This document shows positions 54,859 through 62,739 of a stretch of DNA of 64,000 bases, in pieces (position 1 is the first letter of the stretch; the number at the start of each line of letters is the position of its first letter). The position numbers were made by a program, and so were the translations under genes. The stretch lies in contig NZ_FUWS01000005.1 in NCBI RefSeq assembly GCF_900167435.1, positions 38,916 to 102,915 of the forward strand. The letters are read 5' to 3'. Source of the DNA: Marinactinospora thermotolerans DSM 45154 (GTDB lineage: Bacteria > Actinomycetota > Actinomycetes > Streptosporangiales > Streptosporangiaceae). The notes under the pieces are model-generated. The model was not told the DNA's origin. It did not search any database and saw nothing but the letters and a program-made list of their open reading frames with translations.

Positions 54859-57800
54859 TCACTCGTCCCAGGGGCTGCCCTCGGCGATGGCGAGCTGGAC
54901 CTCCACCGGGTCGCGCCGGGAGATCCACAGCGCCCGGCCCGGCGGCAGCTTCTGCGCCCGCACGTTGCCGAACAGCATGCCCTCCGACGGCGGGGTGGAC
55001 AGCATGATCGTCGGGGTGTTGCCGTCGATGAGCCCGCGCAGGACCGGATCCATCGAGGCGCGCCCGAAACCACCCGCCGCGTGCACCACGATCAGGTGCA
55101 GGCCGATCTCGGCGCCCTGCGAGAGCATCGGGAGCAGCGGGGTCAGCGGTCCCGGCCCGCTGCCACTGACCATCTCCAGGTCGTCGACGATGAGGAACAG
55201 CTCCGGCCCGGTCCACCAGTCGCGCTTGCGGATGCGGTCTGGGGTGATGTCGGGGCCGGGAAGCCGCTCCTTCATGGCCCCCGCGGCGGCGGCCATCATC
55301 TCGCGCGCCGGGTCAGCGGCGACCGCGTAGCCCAGCTGCATCTCCGGCGGGATGGCGTCGTACAGCTCGCGGCGCTGGTCCACGAGCACCACCCGCGCGG
55401 TGTTCGAGTTGTAGTGGGTGCGGATGGCGTTGGTGATGTGCCGCAGCAGCGTGGTCTTGCCGGTCTCGGTGTCGCCGACCACAAGCAGGTGCGGGGTGGC
55501 GGAGAAGTCGTGCCAGAACGGCCGCATCCGGCGGCTCTCCAGCCCGAGCGCGATCTTGAGGCCGGTGGGGGTGAGCTCGGCCGGGGGCAGCTCCGCCGCG
55601 CGCAGCTTGAGGGGCAGGGTACGGACCGGCGGCGCCGAGGGGCCGTCCCAGGCGGCGCGCACCCGTTCGACGATCTCGTTCATGCCCTCGGAGAGGCTGA
55701 CGGGGTCGGCGCTGCCATCGGCACGCGGTAGGCCGGTGAGGAAGTGGTGCTGGTCCTCGGTGAGGCCACGGCCGGCGATCCGGGGCACGGTCTTCGCCTT
55801 GCGCATGTTGATCATCGAGTCGACGGAGTCGCCCAGCCGCAGCTCGAAGCGCGTGCCCATCAGGTCGCGCACCCCGCTGTGGAAGTCGGACCAGCGCGGC
55901 GAGGACGCGACGACGTGCACCCCGTAGTTGAGGCCGCGCTGGGTGATCTGCACGATCGGCGCGATGAGGTCCATGAAGTCCTGGCGGATGGTGGACCAGC
56001 CGTCGATGACGAGGAAGACGTCACCGTAGGGGTCGTCGGCGAACTCCCCGGCGGCGCGGCGGCGCCGGTAGGTGTTCATGGAGTCGATGCCGTGTTCGGC
56101 GAACTGCGCCTCGCGGCTGTCGAGCAGTTCGGTCAGCTCCATGATGGTGCGGTTGATGCGGCGGGCGTCGGTGCGGCCCACGACGCTGCCGACGTGCGGC
56201 AGGCTGCTGAGCGCCTGCAGCACGCCACCGCCGAAGTCCAGGCAGTAGAACTGCACCTGGGTCGGGGTGTTGAGCACCGCGAGGGAGGTCATGAGGAGGG
56301 CGAGCAGGGTGCTCTTGCCGCTCTGCGGGCCGCCGGCGATGCCGACGTGGCCGCCGGCCCCGGTGAGTTCGGCCGTGAGCGGCTGCCGCAGCTGCTCGAA
56401 GGGGCGGTCGATGATGCCGAGCGGCACGGTCAGCTTGCTGCTCTCAGACCAGAGGAGGCCGCCCTCCGGCAGGGTGACGCCCATCATGGACAGCAGCTCG
56501 TCGATGAGCGGCGGGACGCCGAGCGGCGGCAGCCACACCTCGCGGGCGGGCGGGCCCTGCTGGTACAGCCGGGCGAGCGCCACGCCGAGCAGCGGCTCGG
56601 CGGTCTCCTCCGTGGTCTCCTCTTCCTCGACCTCCTGGACCGGCGCCCGGCCCGGCACGTAGGCATCCAGGAACGGCACCACGTCGGCGAGGGCTTCGCT
56701 GCGGGCGATGCTGCGCTGCCGGGCGTGGTACGGGCCGGACACGTAGGCGGCCTTGAACCGGGTGAGGGTCTCGGTGTCGCTCTTCAGGTACCCGTTACCG
56801 GGCGCGGAGGGGAGCTGGTGGGCGTCGGGGACGCCCAGGACGCCGCGGCTCTCGATGGCGGAGAAGGTGCGCAGGCCGATCCGGTAGGAGAGGTGGCTCT
56901 CCAGCTGGTGCATGCGCCCTTCGTCGAGGCGCTGGGAGGCGAGCAGCAGGTGCACGCCGAGGCTGCGCCCGAGCCGGCCGATCATGACGAACAGGTCCAT
57001 GAAGTCACGGTGCGCGGCGAGGAGCTCGCTGAACTCGTCGACGACGACGAACAGCGTGGGCATCGGCTCCATGGTGGGGTCGGCCTGCCGCGCCTTCTCG
57101 TACTCGTGGATGGAGCTGTAGTTGCCGGCGGCGCGCAGCTGCTCCTGGCGGCGCACCAGTTCGCCGTGCAGGGCGTCCTGCATGCGCTCCACGAGGATGG
57201 CTTCGTCGGCGAGGTTGGTGATCAGCGCCGAGGTGTGCTGGAGGCGGTCAAGGCCGATGAAGGTGGCGCCACCCTTGAAGTCGACGAGGATGAAGTTGAG
57301 CGTCTCGGAGGAGTGGGTCAGCGCGAGGGCGAGCACCAGGGTGCGCAGCAGCTCGCTCTTTCCGGACCCGGTGGCGCCGATCAGCATGCCGTGCGGGCCC
57401 ATGCCGCCGAGCGCCGACTCCTTGAGGTCGAGCTCCAGGGGCGCGCCGTCGGCGGTCATCCCGATGGGGACGCGCAGCCGGTTCTTCGGGTGCAGCTCCG
57501 ACCACATCCGGTGCACGTCGTGGTTGTGCAGGTTGGGGATGCCGAGCAGCGTGGTCAGCTCGAAGTCGGTGGTCAGCGGCTCGGTGATCTCCTGGGCGAC
57601 GCTGACCCGGTAGGGGGCGAGCAGCCGGGCGAGGCTCTCGGCGCGGGTCCGGCTGAGCTGGTCCGGCCGGCCGAGCGGGGAGTACACGGGACGGCCGCTG
57701 TGGTCCTGGGAGATCATCTGCAGCCGGTCGCGCGCCACGTCCAGCGCCAGGGTGTAGGGGTCGTACTCGGGCGGCAGGGGGTCGTCCACGTCGATGATGA

Positions 57801-58824
57801 CGGCGTTGCGGAACCCGCCGCCGGTGAAGCGTGACCCGGGCGGGATCTGCCCGCCGTCCACGATGATCACCGTGTACGGCTCGTCGCGGCTGGGGACGGC
57901 CGTCGGGTCGAACCGGGGGCGGTCGGCGAACTCCTCGCCGATGAGCCCCTCCAGTTCGACGGCGTCCTGCGCCAGCAGCCGCAGCGGGCCAGCGCCGTCG
58001 TGCTCGGTGGGGTGCTGGGCGTGAGGCAGCCACTTCAGCCACGACCAGTGGGCGCGGCGGTCGTCCGCGACGCAGGCGGCGACCCGCAGGTCGTCGTGGG
58101 TGTGGAAGACGACGAGCTGGCCGATGAGCGCCCGCACCATGGCCCGGGACGCCTCGGCGTCGCCGCGCAGCGACATGTGCGCGTAGCCGCGCAGGTAGAC
58201 CGAGATGGGCTGGTTCTCCACGGTGGCGTAGGCCCGGATGAACCGGCGCAGGGCGTGCGCGCTCAGCGGCTCGAGGTCCTCGACCGGCTTGGAGGAGACC
58301 GGGGAGATGGTCATGCTCATCTCCTGCTCGCCGACGGCCAGCCGGACCTCGGCGAAGTCGTCGTCGGTGGAACGGCGTTCCCAGAGCCGGGAGGTGCGGA
58401 CGATGGACCAGAGCGCGTCCGGGTGTGGGGCGCGCCACAGCATGGCGTCCCGCTGGTCGATGACGACCTGGCGGAGCCGGGTGCGCATCTGGCCGAGGTA
58501 GCGCAGGTAGTCCCGCCGGTCGTCGTTGAGTTTGTGGCGGCGTTCCAGAATGGTGCGCACGTACTGCCCGGCGAGCATGAGCACCGCGCCGGTGAGCATC
58601 ATGCCGCCGACGATGTAGGGCATCACCCCGTTGCCGGATCCGCCGGGCCGGATGAACAGCATCATCATGGCCAGTGAGGTCATCGCCATCGGCAGATACA
58701 TGAAGACCGACGAGACGCTGGACTGCATCTCCGGCAGTTCCGGCGGCTCTTGCAGGCTGATATCGCCGGAGGGCATGTCGGGCCCGGGACGCCTCGGGGG
58801 CCGGCGGATGAGGATGGTGCTCAC
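54859..58824 (-). CDS. eccC: Type VII secretion ATPase EccC (fused EccCa-EccCb)
   Basis: A 1321-residue FtsK/SpoIIIE motor, the engine of the ESX-type secretion system. Two N-terminal membrane helices (about 40-90) are followed by a DUF-type stalk and three ATPase domains, all with intact P-loops: GATGSGKS (483-490), GGPQSGKS (831-838) and GDTETGKT (1117-1124). Substrates with the YxxxD/E signal bind the C-terminal domain in the family. The whole is a single chain, unlike the split EccCa/EccCb of some mycobacterial loci. GTG start with GGAGGA upstream. It is divergent from eccD, with a 224-bp gap carrying palindromes. Confidence 0.95.
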   Translation of the reverse strand: MSTILIRRPPRRPGPDMPSGDISLQEPPELPEMQSSVSSVFMYLPMAMTSLAMMMLFIRPGGSGNGVMPYIVGGMMLTGAVLMLAGQYVRTILERRHKLNDDRRDYLRYLGQMRTRLRQVVIDQRDAMLWRAPHPDALWSIVRTSRLWERRSTDDDFAEVRLAVGEQEMSMTISPVSSKPVEDLEPLSAHALRRFIRAYATVENQPISVYLRGYAHMSLRGDAEASRAMVRALIGQLVVFHTHDDLRVAACVADDRRAHWSWLKWLPHAQHPTEHDGAGPLRLLAQDAVELEGLIGEEFADRPRFDPTAVPSRDEPYTVIIVDGGQIPPGSRFTGGGFRNAVIIDVDDPLPPEYDPYTLALDVARDRLQMISQDHSGRPVYSPLGRPDQLSRTRAESLARLLAPYRVSVAQEITEPLTTDFELTTLLGIPNLHNHDVHRMWSELHPKNRLRVPIGMTADGAPLELDLKESALGGMGPHGMLIGATGSGKSELLRTLVLALALTHSSETLNFILVDFKGGATFIGLDRLQHTSALITNLADEAILVERMQDALHGELVRRQEQLRAAGNYSSIHEYEKARQADPTMEPMPTLFVVVDEFSELLAAHRDFMDLFVMIGRLGRSLGVHLLLASQRLDEGRMHQLESHLSYRIGLRTFSAIESRGVLGVPDAHQLPSAPGNGYLKSDTETLTRFKAAYVSGPYHARQRSIARSEALADVVPFLDAYVPGRAPVQEVEEEETTEETAEPLLGVALARLYQQGPPAREVWLPPLGVPPLIDELLSMMGVTLPEGGLLWSESSKLTVPLGIIDRPFEQLRQPLTAELTGAGGHVGIAGGPQSGKSTLLALLMTSLAVLNTPTQVQFYCLDFGGGVLQALSSLPHVGSVVGRTDARRINRTIMELTELLDSREAQFAEHGIDSMNTYRRRRAAGEFADDPYGDVFLVIDGWSTIRQDFMDLIAPIVQITQRGLNYGVHVVASSPRWSDFHSGVRDLMGTRFELRLGDSVDSMINMRKAKTVPRIAGRGLTEDQHHFLTGLPRADGSADPVSLSEGMNEIVERVRAAWDGPSAPPVRTLPLKLRAAELPPAELTPTGLKIALGLESRRMRPFWHDFSATPHLLVVGDTETGKTTLLRHITNAIRTHYNSNTARVVLVDQRRELYDAIPPEMQLGYAVAADPAREMMAAAAGAMKERLPGPDITPDRIRKRDWWTGPELFLIVDDLEMVSGSGPGPLTPLLPMLSQGAEIGLHLIVVHAAGGFGRASMDPVLRGLIDGNTPTIMLSTPPSEGMLFGNVRAQKLPPGRALWISRRDPVEVQLAIAEGSPWDE

Positions 58825-58942
58825 AGAATGATGTCCTCCTGCACCACCATGGGGGCGGTCTGAGATGAAATGTCCGTATTGGTGCTACGCGTGGCAATGA
58901 CGAACTACAGCACGCGCCCAAAACGGTATCGTTACGACTTAA

Positions 58943-58966
58943 GGTCACATGACCAAAATCTTGGTC
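58943..58966. promoter_or_regulatory. Overlapping palindromes in the eccC/eccD divergent promoter
   Basis: GGTCA-CA-TGACC (58943-58954) shares its right arm with GACCAA-AATC-TTGGTC (58951-58966). Both are perfect inverted repeats in the less GC-rich centre of the 224-bp gap, where one regulator could control both directions. Confidence 0.5.
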
Positions 58967-59048
58967 TCACCCAATTCCAAAAGGGGTGGGGCGATGTTAA
59001 CGTCCTCCCCGTCTGCCGCGCAGTCCCGCACCCCACGAGTAGGCCCGT

Positions 59049-60449
59049 ATGAGCGACCCCACCGCCACGGAGCTGTGCCGGCTGGTGATTCGAGCCCCCA
59101 GCCGGTCCTTCGAGATCGCCGCCCCCTCCGACGTGCCGATCGCCGAGCTGCTGCCCACCTTCGTGCTGTACGCCGAAGGAGACGAGGGCGAGGACCTCGA
59201 CGAGAGCGGCCTGGAGCACGACGGCTGGGTGCTGCAGCAGCTCGGGGACGACCCCCTGGACGAGGACGAGACGATCCGCTCGCTCGGCCTGTGCCACGGC
59301 GAGACGCTATACCTTCGGCCCCGCCGGGACCAGCTTCCCCCTATCCACTTCGACGATCTCATCGACGGTGTCGCCAACGGCATGGCCGAGCGCCCCGACC
59401 GGTGGCGCCCGGCCTTCACCCGGATGCTGCTCCAGGGCCTCGGCCTGAGCGTGCTGTTCCTCGGGCTGGCTGTCCTCTACCTGGGCGGCGCCGGCCACCT
59501 GACCGCACTGATCGGGGCTTCCTCCGCGGTACTGATGCTGCTCGCCGCCTGGGCGTCCTCCCGGGCGATGGGCGACCCGCTCGCGGCCACCGGCCTGGCC
59601 GGCGCCGCGCTCCTCTACATGACGCTGGCCGGCGCCGCCATGCCCACCGGGGAGCCCGGCACCACGCTGCTCGGCGCCCGGATCCTCACCGGATCCATGG
59701 CCGGCGCCGGGGCGACCGTCCTCGGCCTCGCCGCCGTCGCCGGGTCGGTGCCGTTCTTCCTCGGCGCCCTCGTCGTCCAGATCTTCGGTGTCCTCTTCGC
59801 CGTCTTCCTGATGTTCCTGCCCAGCGCGACCCTGTCCGGCTGCGCCGGCCTGGTGGGGCTGCTCGCTCTGCTGGTGAGCACCTTCGCCCCGCAGCTCGCC
59901 TTCCGCATCTCCGGAATGCGGCTGCCACCGCTGCCGGGCAACCCCAAGCAGCTCCAGGAGGCCATCGAGCCCTACCCGGCCCGCGACGTCCTGGACCGGA
60001 CCCGGCTCGCCGACGGCTACCAGAGCGCCCTGCTCGCCTCCACCGGCCTGGTCCTCGCCGGCTGCCTGGTGATTCTGGCCCGCGCCTCCGGCTGGGTGCC
60101 CATCACGCTGTGCATCGTGGCCGCGCTGATCATGCTGCTGCAAACGCGCGGGCTGGCCAGCGCCTGGCAGCGGATGTTCATGGTGGCGCCGCCGTGTGCG
60201 GGGCTGACCGCCCTGCTGTTCTCCTTCGTCTGGGACGCCGAGGTGCTGGCCCGGCTGCTGACCCTGCTCGGGCTGTACGCCGTGGTCACCTCGCTGGCGC
60301 TGGTCTCGTGGACGCTGCCCGGCCGCCGCCCGCTGCCGCACTGGGGACGCGCCGCGGAGATCATCCAGTCGCTGCTCGCCGTGGCGCTGGTGTCCCTCGT
60401 GCTCGGCAACCTGGGCGTCTTTACCGCCCTGCGCGGGATCGGCGGGTGA
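59049..60449 (+). CDS. eccD: Type VII secretion integral membrane protein EccD
   Basis: A 466-residue protein with a ubiquitin-like N-terminal domain (about 1-95: LCRLVIRAPSRSFEIAAPSDVPIAELLPTFV; ETIRSLGLCHGETLYLRPR) and 11 membrane helices from about 125 to the end. It forms the main membrane channel of the ESX complex. A clear cytoplasmic loop (about 285-335, RISGMRLPPLPGNPKQLQEAIEPYPARDVLDRT) is conserved in the family. It is followed by eccB after a 4-bp gap, so they are co-transcribed. Confidence 0.94.
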   Translation: MSDPTATELCRLVIRAPSRSFEIAAPSDVPIAELLPTFVLYAEGDEGEDLDESGLEHDGWVLQQLGDDPLDEDETIRSLGLCHGETLYLRPRRDQLPPIHFDDLIDGVANGMAERPDRWRPAFTRMLLQGLGLSVLFLGLAVLYLGGAGHLTALIGASSAVLMLLAAWASSRAMGDPLAATGLAGAALLYMTLAGAAMPTGEPGTTLLGARILTGSMAGAGATVLGLAAVAGSVPFFLGALVVQIFGVLFAVFLMFLPSATLSGCAGLVGLLALLVSTFAPQLAFRISGMRLPPLPGNPKQLQEAIEPYPARDVLDRTRLADGYQSALLASTGLVLAGCLVILARASGWVPITLCIVAALIMLLQTRGLASAWQRMFMVAPPCAGLTALLFSFVWDAEVLARLLTLLGLYAVVTSLALVSWTLPGRRPLPHWGRAAEIIQSLLAVALVSLVLGNLGVFTALRGIGG

Positions 60450-60453
60450 CCCT

Positions 60454-61902
60454 GTGCAGACACGACGCGACCGGGTCCAGGCGCACACCTTCGTGGTCGG
60501 GCGGCTCGGCACGGCCATGCTCGAAGCCGACCCCGACGCGGTGGACGCCCCAATGCGCCGCACCCGCACCGGCTCCTTCATCGGGCTGGCGATCGGTGCG
60601 CTGCTGTGCGTGGGTTTCCTGGTCTTCGGGCTGATCTTCCCCGGCGGTGCCCAGTCCTGGCGGCAGGAAGGCCGGCTCATCATCGAGAAGGAGACGGGCG
60701 CCACCTACCTCTACTCCGGCGGCGTGCTGCGGCCGGTCGCGAACTACGCCTCGGCCCGGCTGATCCAGGGCGCGGAGATGACGGTGGCATCGGTGTCCAG
60801 CGCGTCCCTGGAGGGCGTGCCCAAGGGCGGCACGGTGGGCATTGCCGGCGCGCCCGACACGCTGCCGGCCCCGGAGGGCGACCCGCAGACGTGGCTGCTG
60901 TGCGCCATCCCGCCGACGTCCGAGTTCGACGCCCGCACGGCCCTGACCGTCACATCGGGGGCTGATGTGGCCGCCCTCCCCTCCGACTTCGGGGTGCTGG
61001 TCGCCGACCCCGAGGGCGGCCGCCACCTGCTCTGGCGCGGCACCCGGCTGCGGCTCGACACCGACAACGGCGCGCTGGAGGCGCTCGGCTACGGCACCAG
61101 CCCCGTCCTACCGGTGACCAGCGCCTTCCTCGACACCGTGCCGGCCGCGCCCGACCTCGCCGCCCCCACCGTGAGCGGTCTGGGCGAAGAGGGACCGGCC
61201 ATCGCCGGACGCCCGGCCACCGTCGGCCAGATTTTCGTCGTCAGCGGCGACGGGCAGCCAGACCAGTACTACCTGCTCACCCGCGACGGGCTGGCCCCGC
61301 TCACCGCGACCGAGTCCCGGCTGCTCCTCACCCACCCCGCCGTGCGGGCCGGCGCCTACGGAGGCGAGACTCCGGCCGCTATTTCGCTCACCCCCGCCGA
61401 CCTCCGGGGCGTTCTCGCCGAGGACAGCACCATCGACCGCCCCGAGGACAGCCCGCTCCCGGCCAGCCCGCCGGAGCTGGTCCCCCTGGACGGCGACACC
61501 GCCTGCCTGCGGCTGGGTGACGACGGCGGACTCGGCCTGGCGATCCGGCCGGTCAGTGACATCCAGGCGTGGCCGGTGCAGGAGGCGCCCGAGATCGCCC
61601 CCGGCTGCCCCACCCCCGACCTCATGGGCATCCCGTCCGGCGGCGGCGCCCTCGTGGAGGCACGGCCCGTGGGCGGCAGTACCGAGACCCCGACCTACTA
61701 CATGGTCACCGACGCCGCTGCTAAGTTCCCCGTGTCAAACCCCGACACGGTCGGCGCCCTCGGTTTCGATCCGGGCGCGGCCACCCCCGTGCCGACGTCG
61801 TTGCTGAGGCTGATCCCCACCGGCCCACTACTGGCTCCCGATGCCGCGCCGCTTCCCCTGGCGCAAAATCCGGAACCACCGCAGACCGACTGTCCCGAGT
61901 GA
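60454..61902 (+). CDS. eccB: Type VII secretion protein EccB
   Basis: A 482-residue protein anchored by a single N-terminal membrane helix (about 41-62, SFIGLAIGALLCVGFLVFGLIFP) with a large outside domain of R1-R4 repeats. QTRRDRVQAHTFVVGRLGTAMLEADPDA is the typical cytoplasmic start, RQEGRLIIEKETGATYLYSGGVLRPVANYASARLI the first repeat, and the C-terminal ASTYYMVTD-like segment (TPTYYMVTDAAAKFPV) the last. GTG start. It lies between eccD and the WXG100 pair. Confidence 0.94.
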   Translation: MQTRRDRVQAHTFVVGRLGTAMLEADPDAVDAPMRRTRTGSFIGLAIGALLCVGFLVFGLIFPGGAQSWRQEGRLIIEKETGATYLYSGGVLRPVANYASARLIQGAEMTVASVSSASLEGVPKGGTVGIAGAPDTLPAPEGDPQTWLLCAIPPTSEFDARTALTVTSGADVAALPSDFGVLVADPEGGRHLLWRGTRLRLDTDNGALEALGYGTSPVLPVTSAFLDTVPAAPDLAAPTVSGLGEEGPAIAGRPATVGQIFVVSGDGQPDQYYLLTRDGLAPLTATESRLLLTHPAVRAGAYGGETPAAISLTPADLRGVLAEDSTIDRPEDSPLPASPPELVPLDGDTACLRLGDDGGLGLAIRPVSDIQAWPVQEAPEIAPGCPTPDLMGIPSGGGALVEARPVGGSTETPTYYMVTDAAAKFPVSNPDTVGALGFDPGAATPVPTSLLRLIPTGPLLAPDAAPLPLAQNPEPPQTDCPE

Positions 61903-61932
61903 ACCGATCGACGACCGAAAGGACCGGGTCCC

Positions 61933-62247
61933 ATGAACCAGATGCAGAATCTTGACGCCGCCAACCAACAGGCGGCGGATGCCCTGGAGACCTCGCACAC
62001 CACCTGCAACAACGTCTACACCAGCGTCGACGCCGCCCGCGACACCCTGCGGGGCTCCTGGGCGGGTGGCGCCGCGAACAAGTACTTCGAGGCCCTCGCC
62101 CTGTGGCTGGAGGAGCTGCGGATCATCACCAACGAGATGAACAACATGATCGGCAACTACGGCGGCACCGTGCAGCAGATGCACGCGGTGGAGGACGAGA
62201 ACATCGTCCAGGCGTCGAGCTGGAACAACGTCCTCAACCCGAACTAA
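61933..62247 (+). CDS. WXG100-family protein (EsxA/EsxB type)
   Basis: A 104-residue helix-turn-helix protein. The turn motif W43-A44-G45 in GSWAGGAANKYF is the WXG signature; the two helices (about 5-40 and 48-80) contain a heptad pattern. The C-terminus (AVEDENIVQASSWNNVLNPN) lacks a YxxxD/E signal, so it probably leaves the cell only as partner of the next protein. It has AAGGA upstream, 30 bp after eccB. First member of the pair. Confidence 0.9.
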   Translation: MNQMQNLDAANQQAADALETSHTTCNNVYTSVDAARDTLRGSWAGGAANKYFEALALWLEELRIITNEMNNMIGNYGGTVQQMHAVEDENIVQASSWNNVLNPN

Positions 62248-62335
62248 CCGTCATCGCACCGGCTCGGGACGGGTACGTCCACGCGCCACCCCCAGTGCCC
62301 CCGGCTCTCCACCCCCACACGCAGGAGGATGCTCC

Positions 62336-62635
62336 ATGACTGACGGCTTTTCCATGAAGTACCAGGGCGCGGCGCTGACCGAGGACGCCCTCCGCCAGCA
62401 GACCGAGGTCGTCGCGAAGGCGATCGAGGACCTCGCCGCGCGCATGCAGGTCATCAAGCAGCAGAACATCGGTTTCGCGTCGGACGAGTTCGACACGGCG
62501 GTCGCCAAGTGGCGGCTGCACGTCGATGACATGCGCACGCTGCTGAACAGCGGGCAGCTCGCGCTCGGCAACATCGCGCAGAACTACAACGCGACCGACC
62601 GCCGCGAGGCCGCCCGGTGGCAGGCCCTGCAGTAG
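62336..62635 (+). CDS. WXG100-like partner with YxxxD secretion signal
   Basis: A 99-residue helical protein paired with the previous gene. The turn reads N-I-G-F-A-S-D, so the WXG tripeptide itself is missing, but the rest fits: helix 1 (TEDALRQQTEVVAKAIEDLAARM), turn, helix 2 (SDEFDTAVAKWRLHVDDMRTLL), and a C-terminal YxxxD motif, Y84-N-A-T-D88, the type VII export signal read by EccC. AGGAGGATG-like RBS. The 88-bp gap separates the pair. Together they should form the secreted heterodimer. Confidence 0.82.
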   Translation: MTDGFSMKYQGAALTEDALRQQTEVVAKAIEDLAARMQVIKQQNIGFASDEFDTAVAKWRLHVDDMRTLLNSGQLALGNIAQNYNATDRREAARWQALQ

Positions 62636-62644
62636 TGACGCCCC

Positions 62645-62713
62645 GGAGGGCGGTTCCGGGCGACCGTCCGTGACCGCCCTCCCCCATCGGTGACCGGCCC
62701 ACGCGGGGCCGGT
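62645..62713 (+). terminator. Two hairpins between the WXG100 pair and the downstream substrate gene
   Basis: GGAGGGCGGT pairs with ACCGCCCTCC (62645-62682, 18-base loop) and ACCGGCCC pairs with GGGCCGGT (62693-62713). Partial termination after the esx genes would give more WXG100 mRNA than downstream mRNA. Confidence 0.45.
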
Positions 62714-62739
62714 TGGGTGACAACAGCGAGGAGGAGCCC

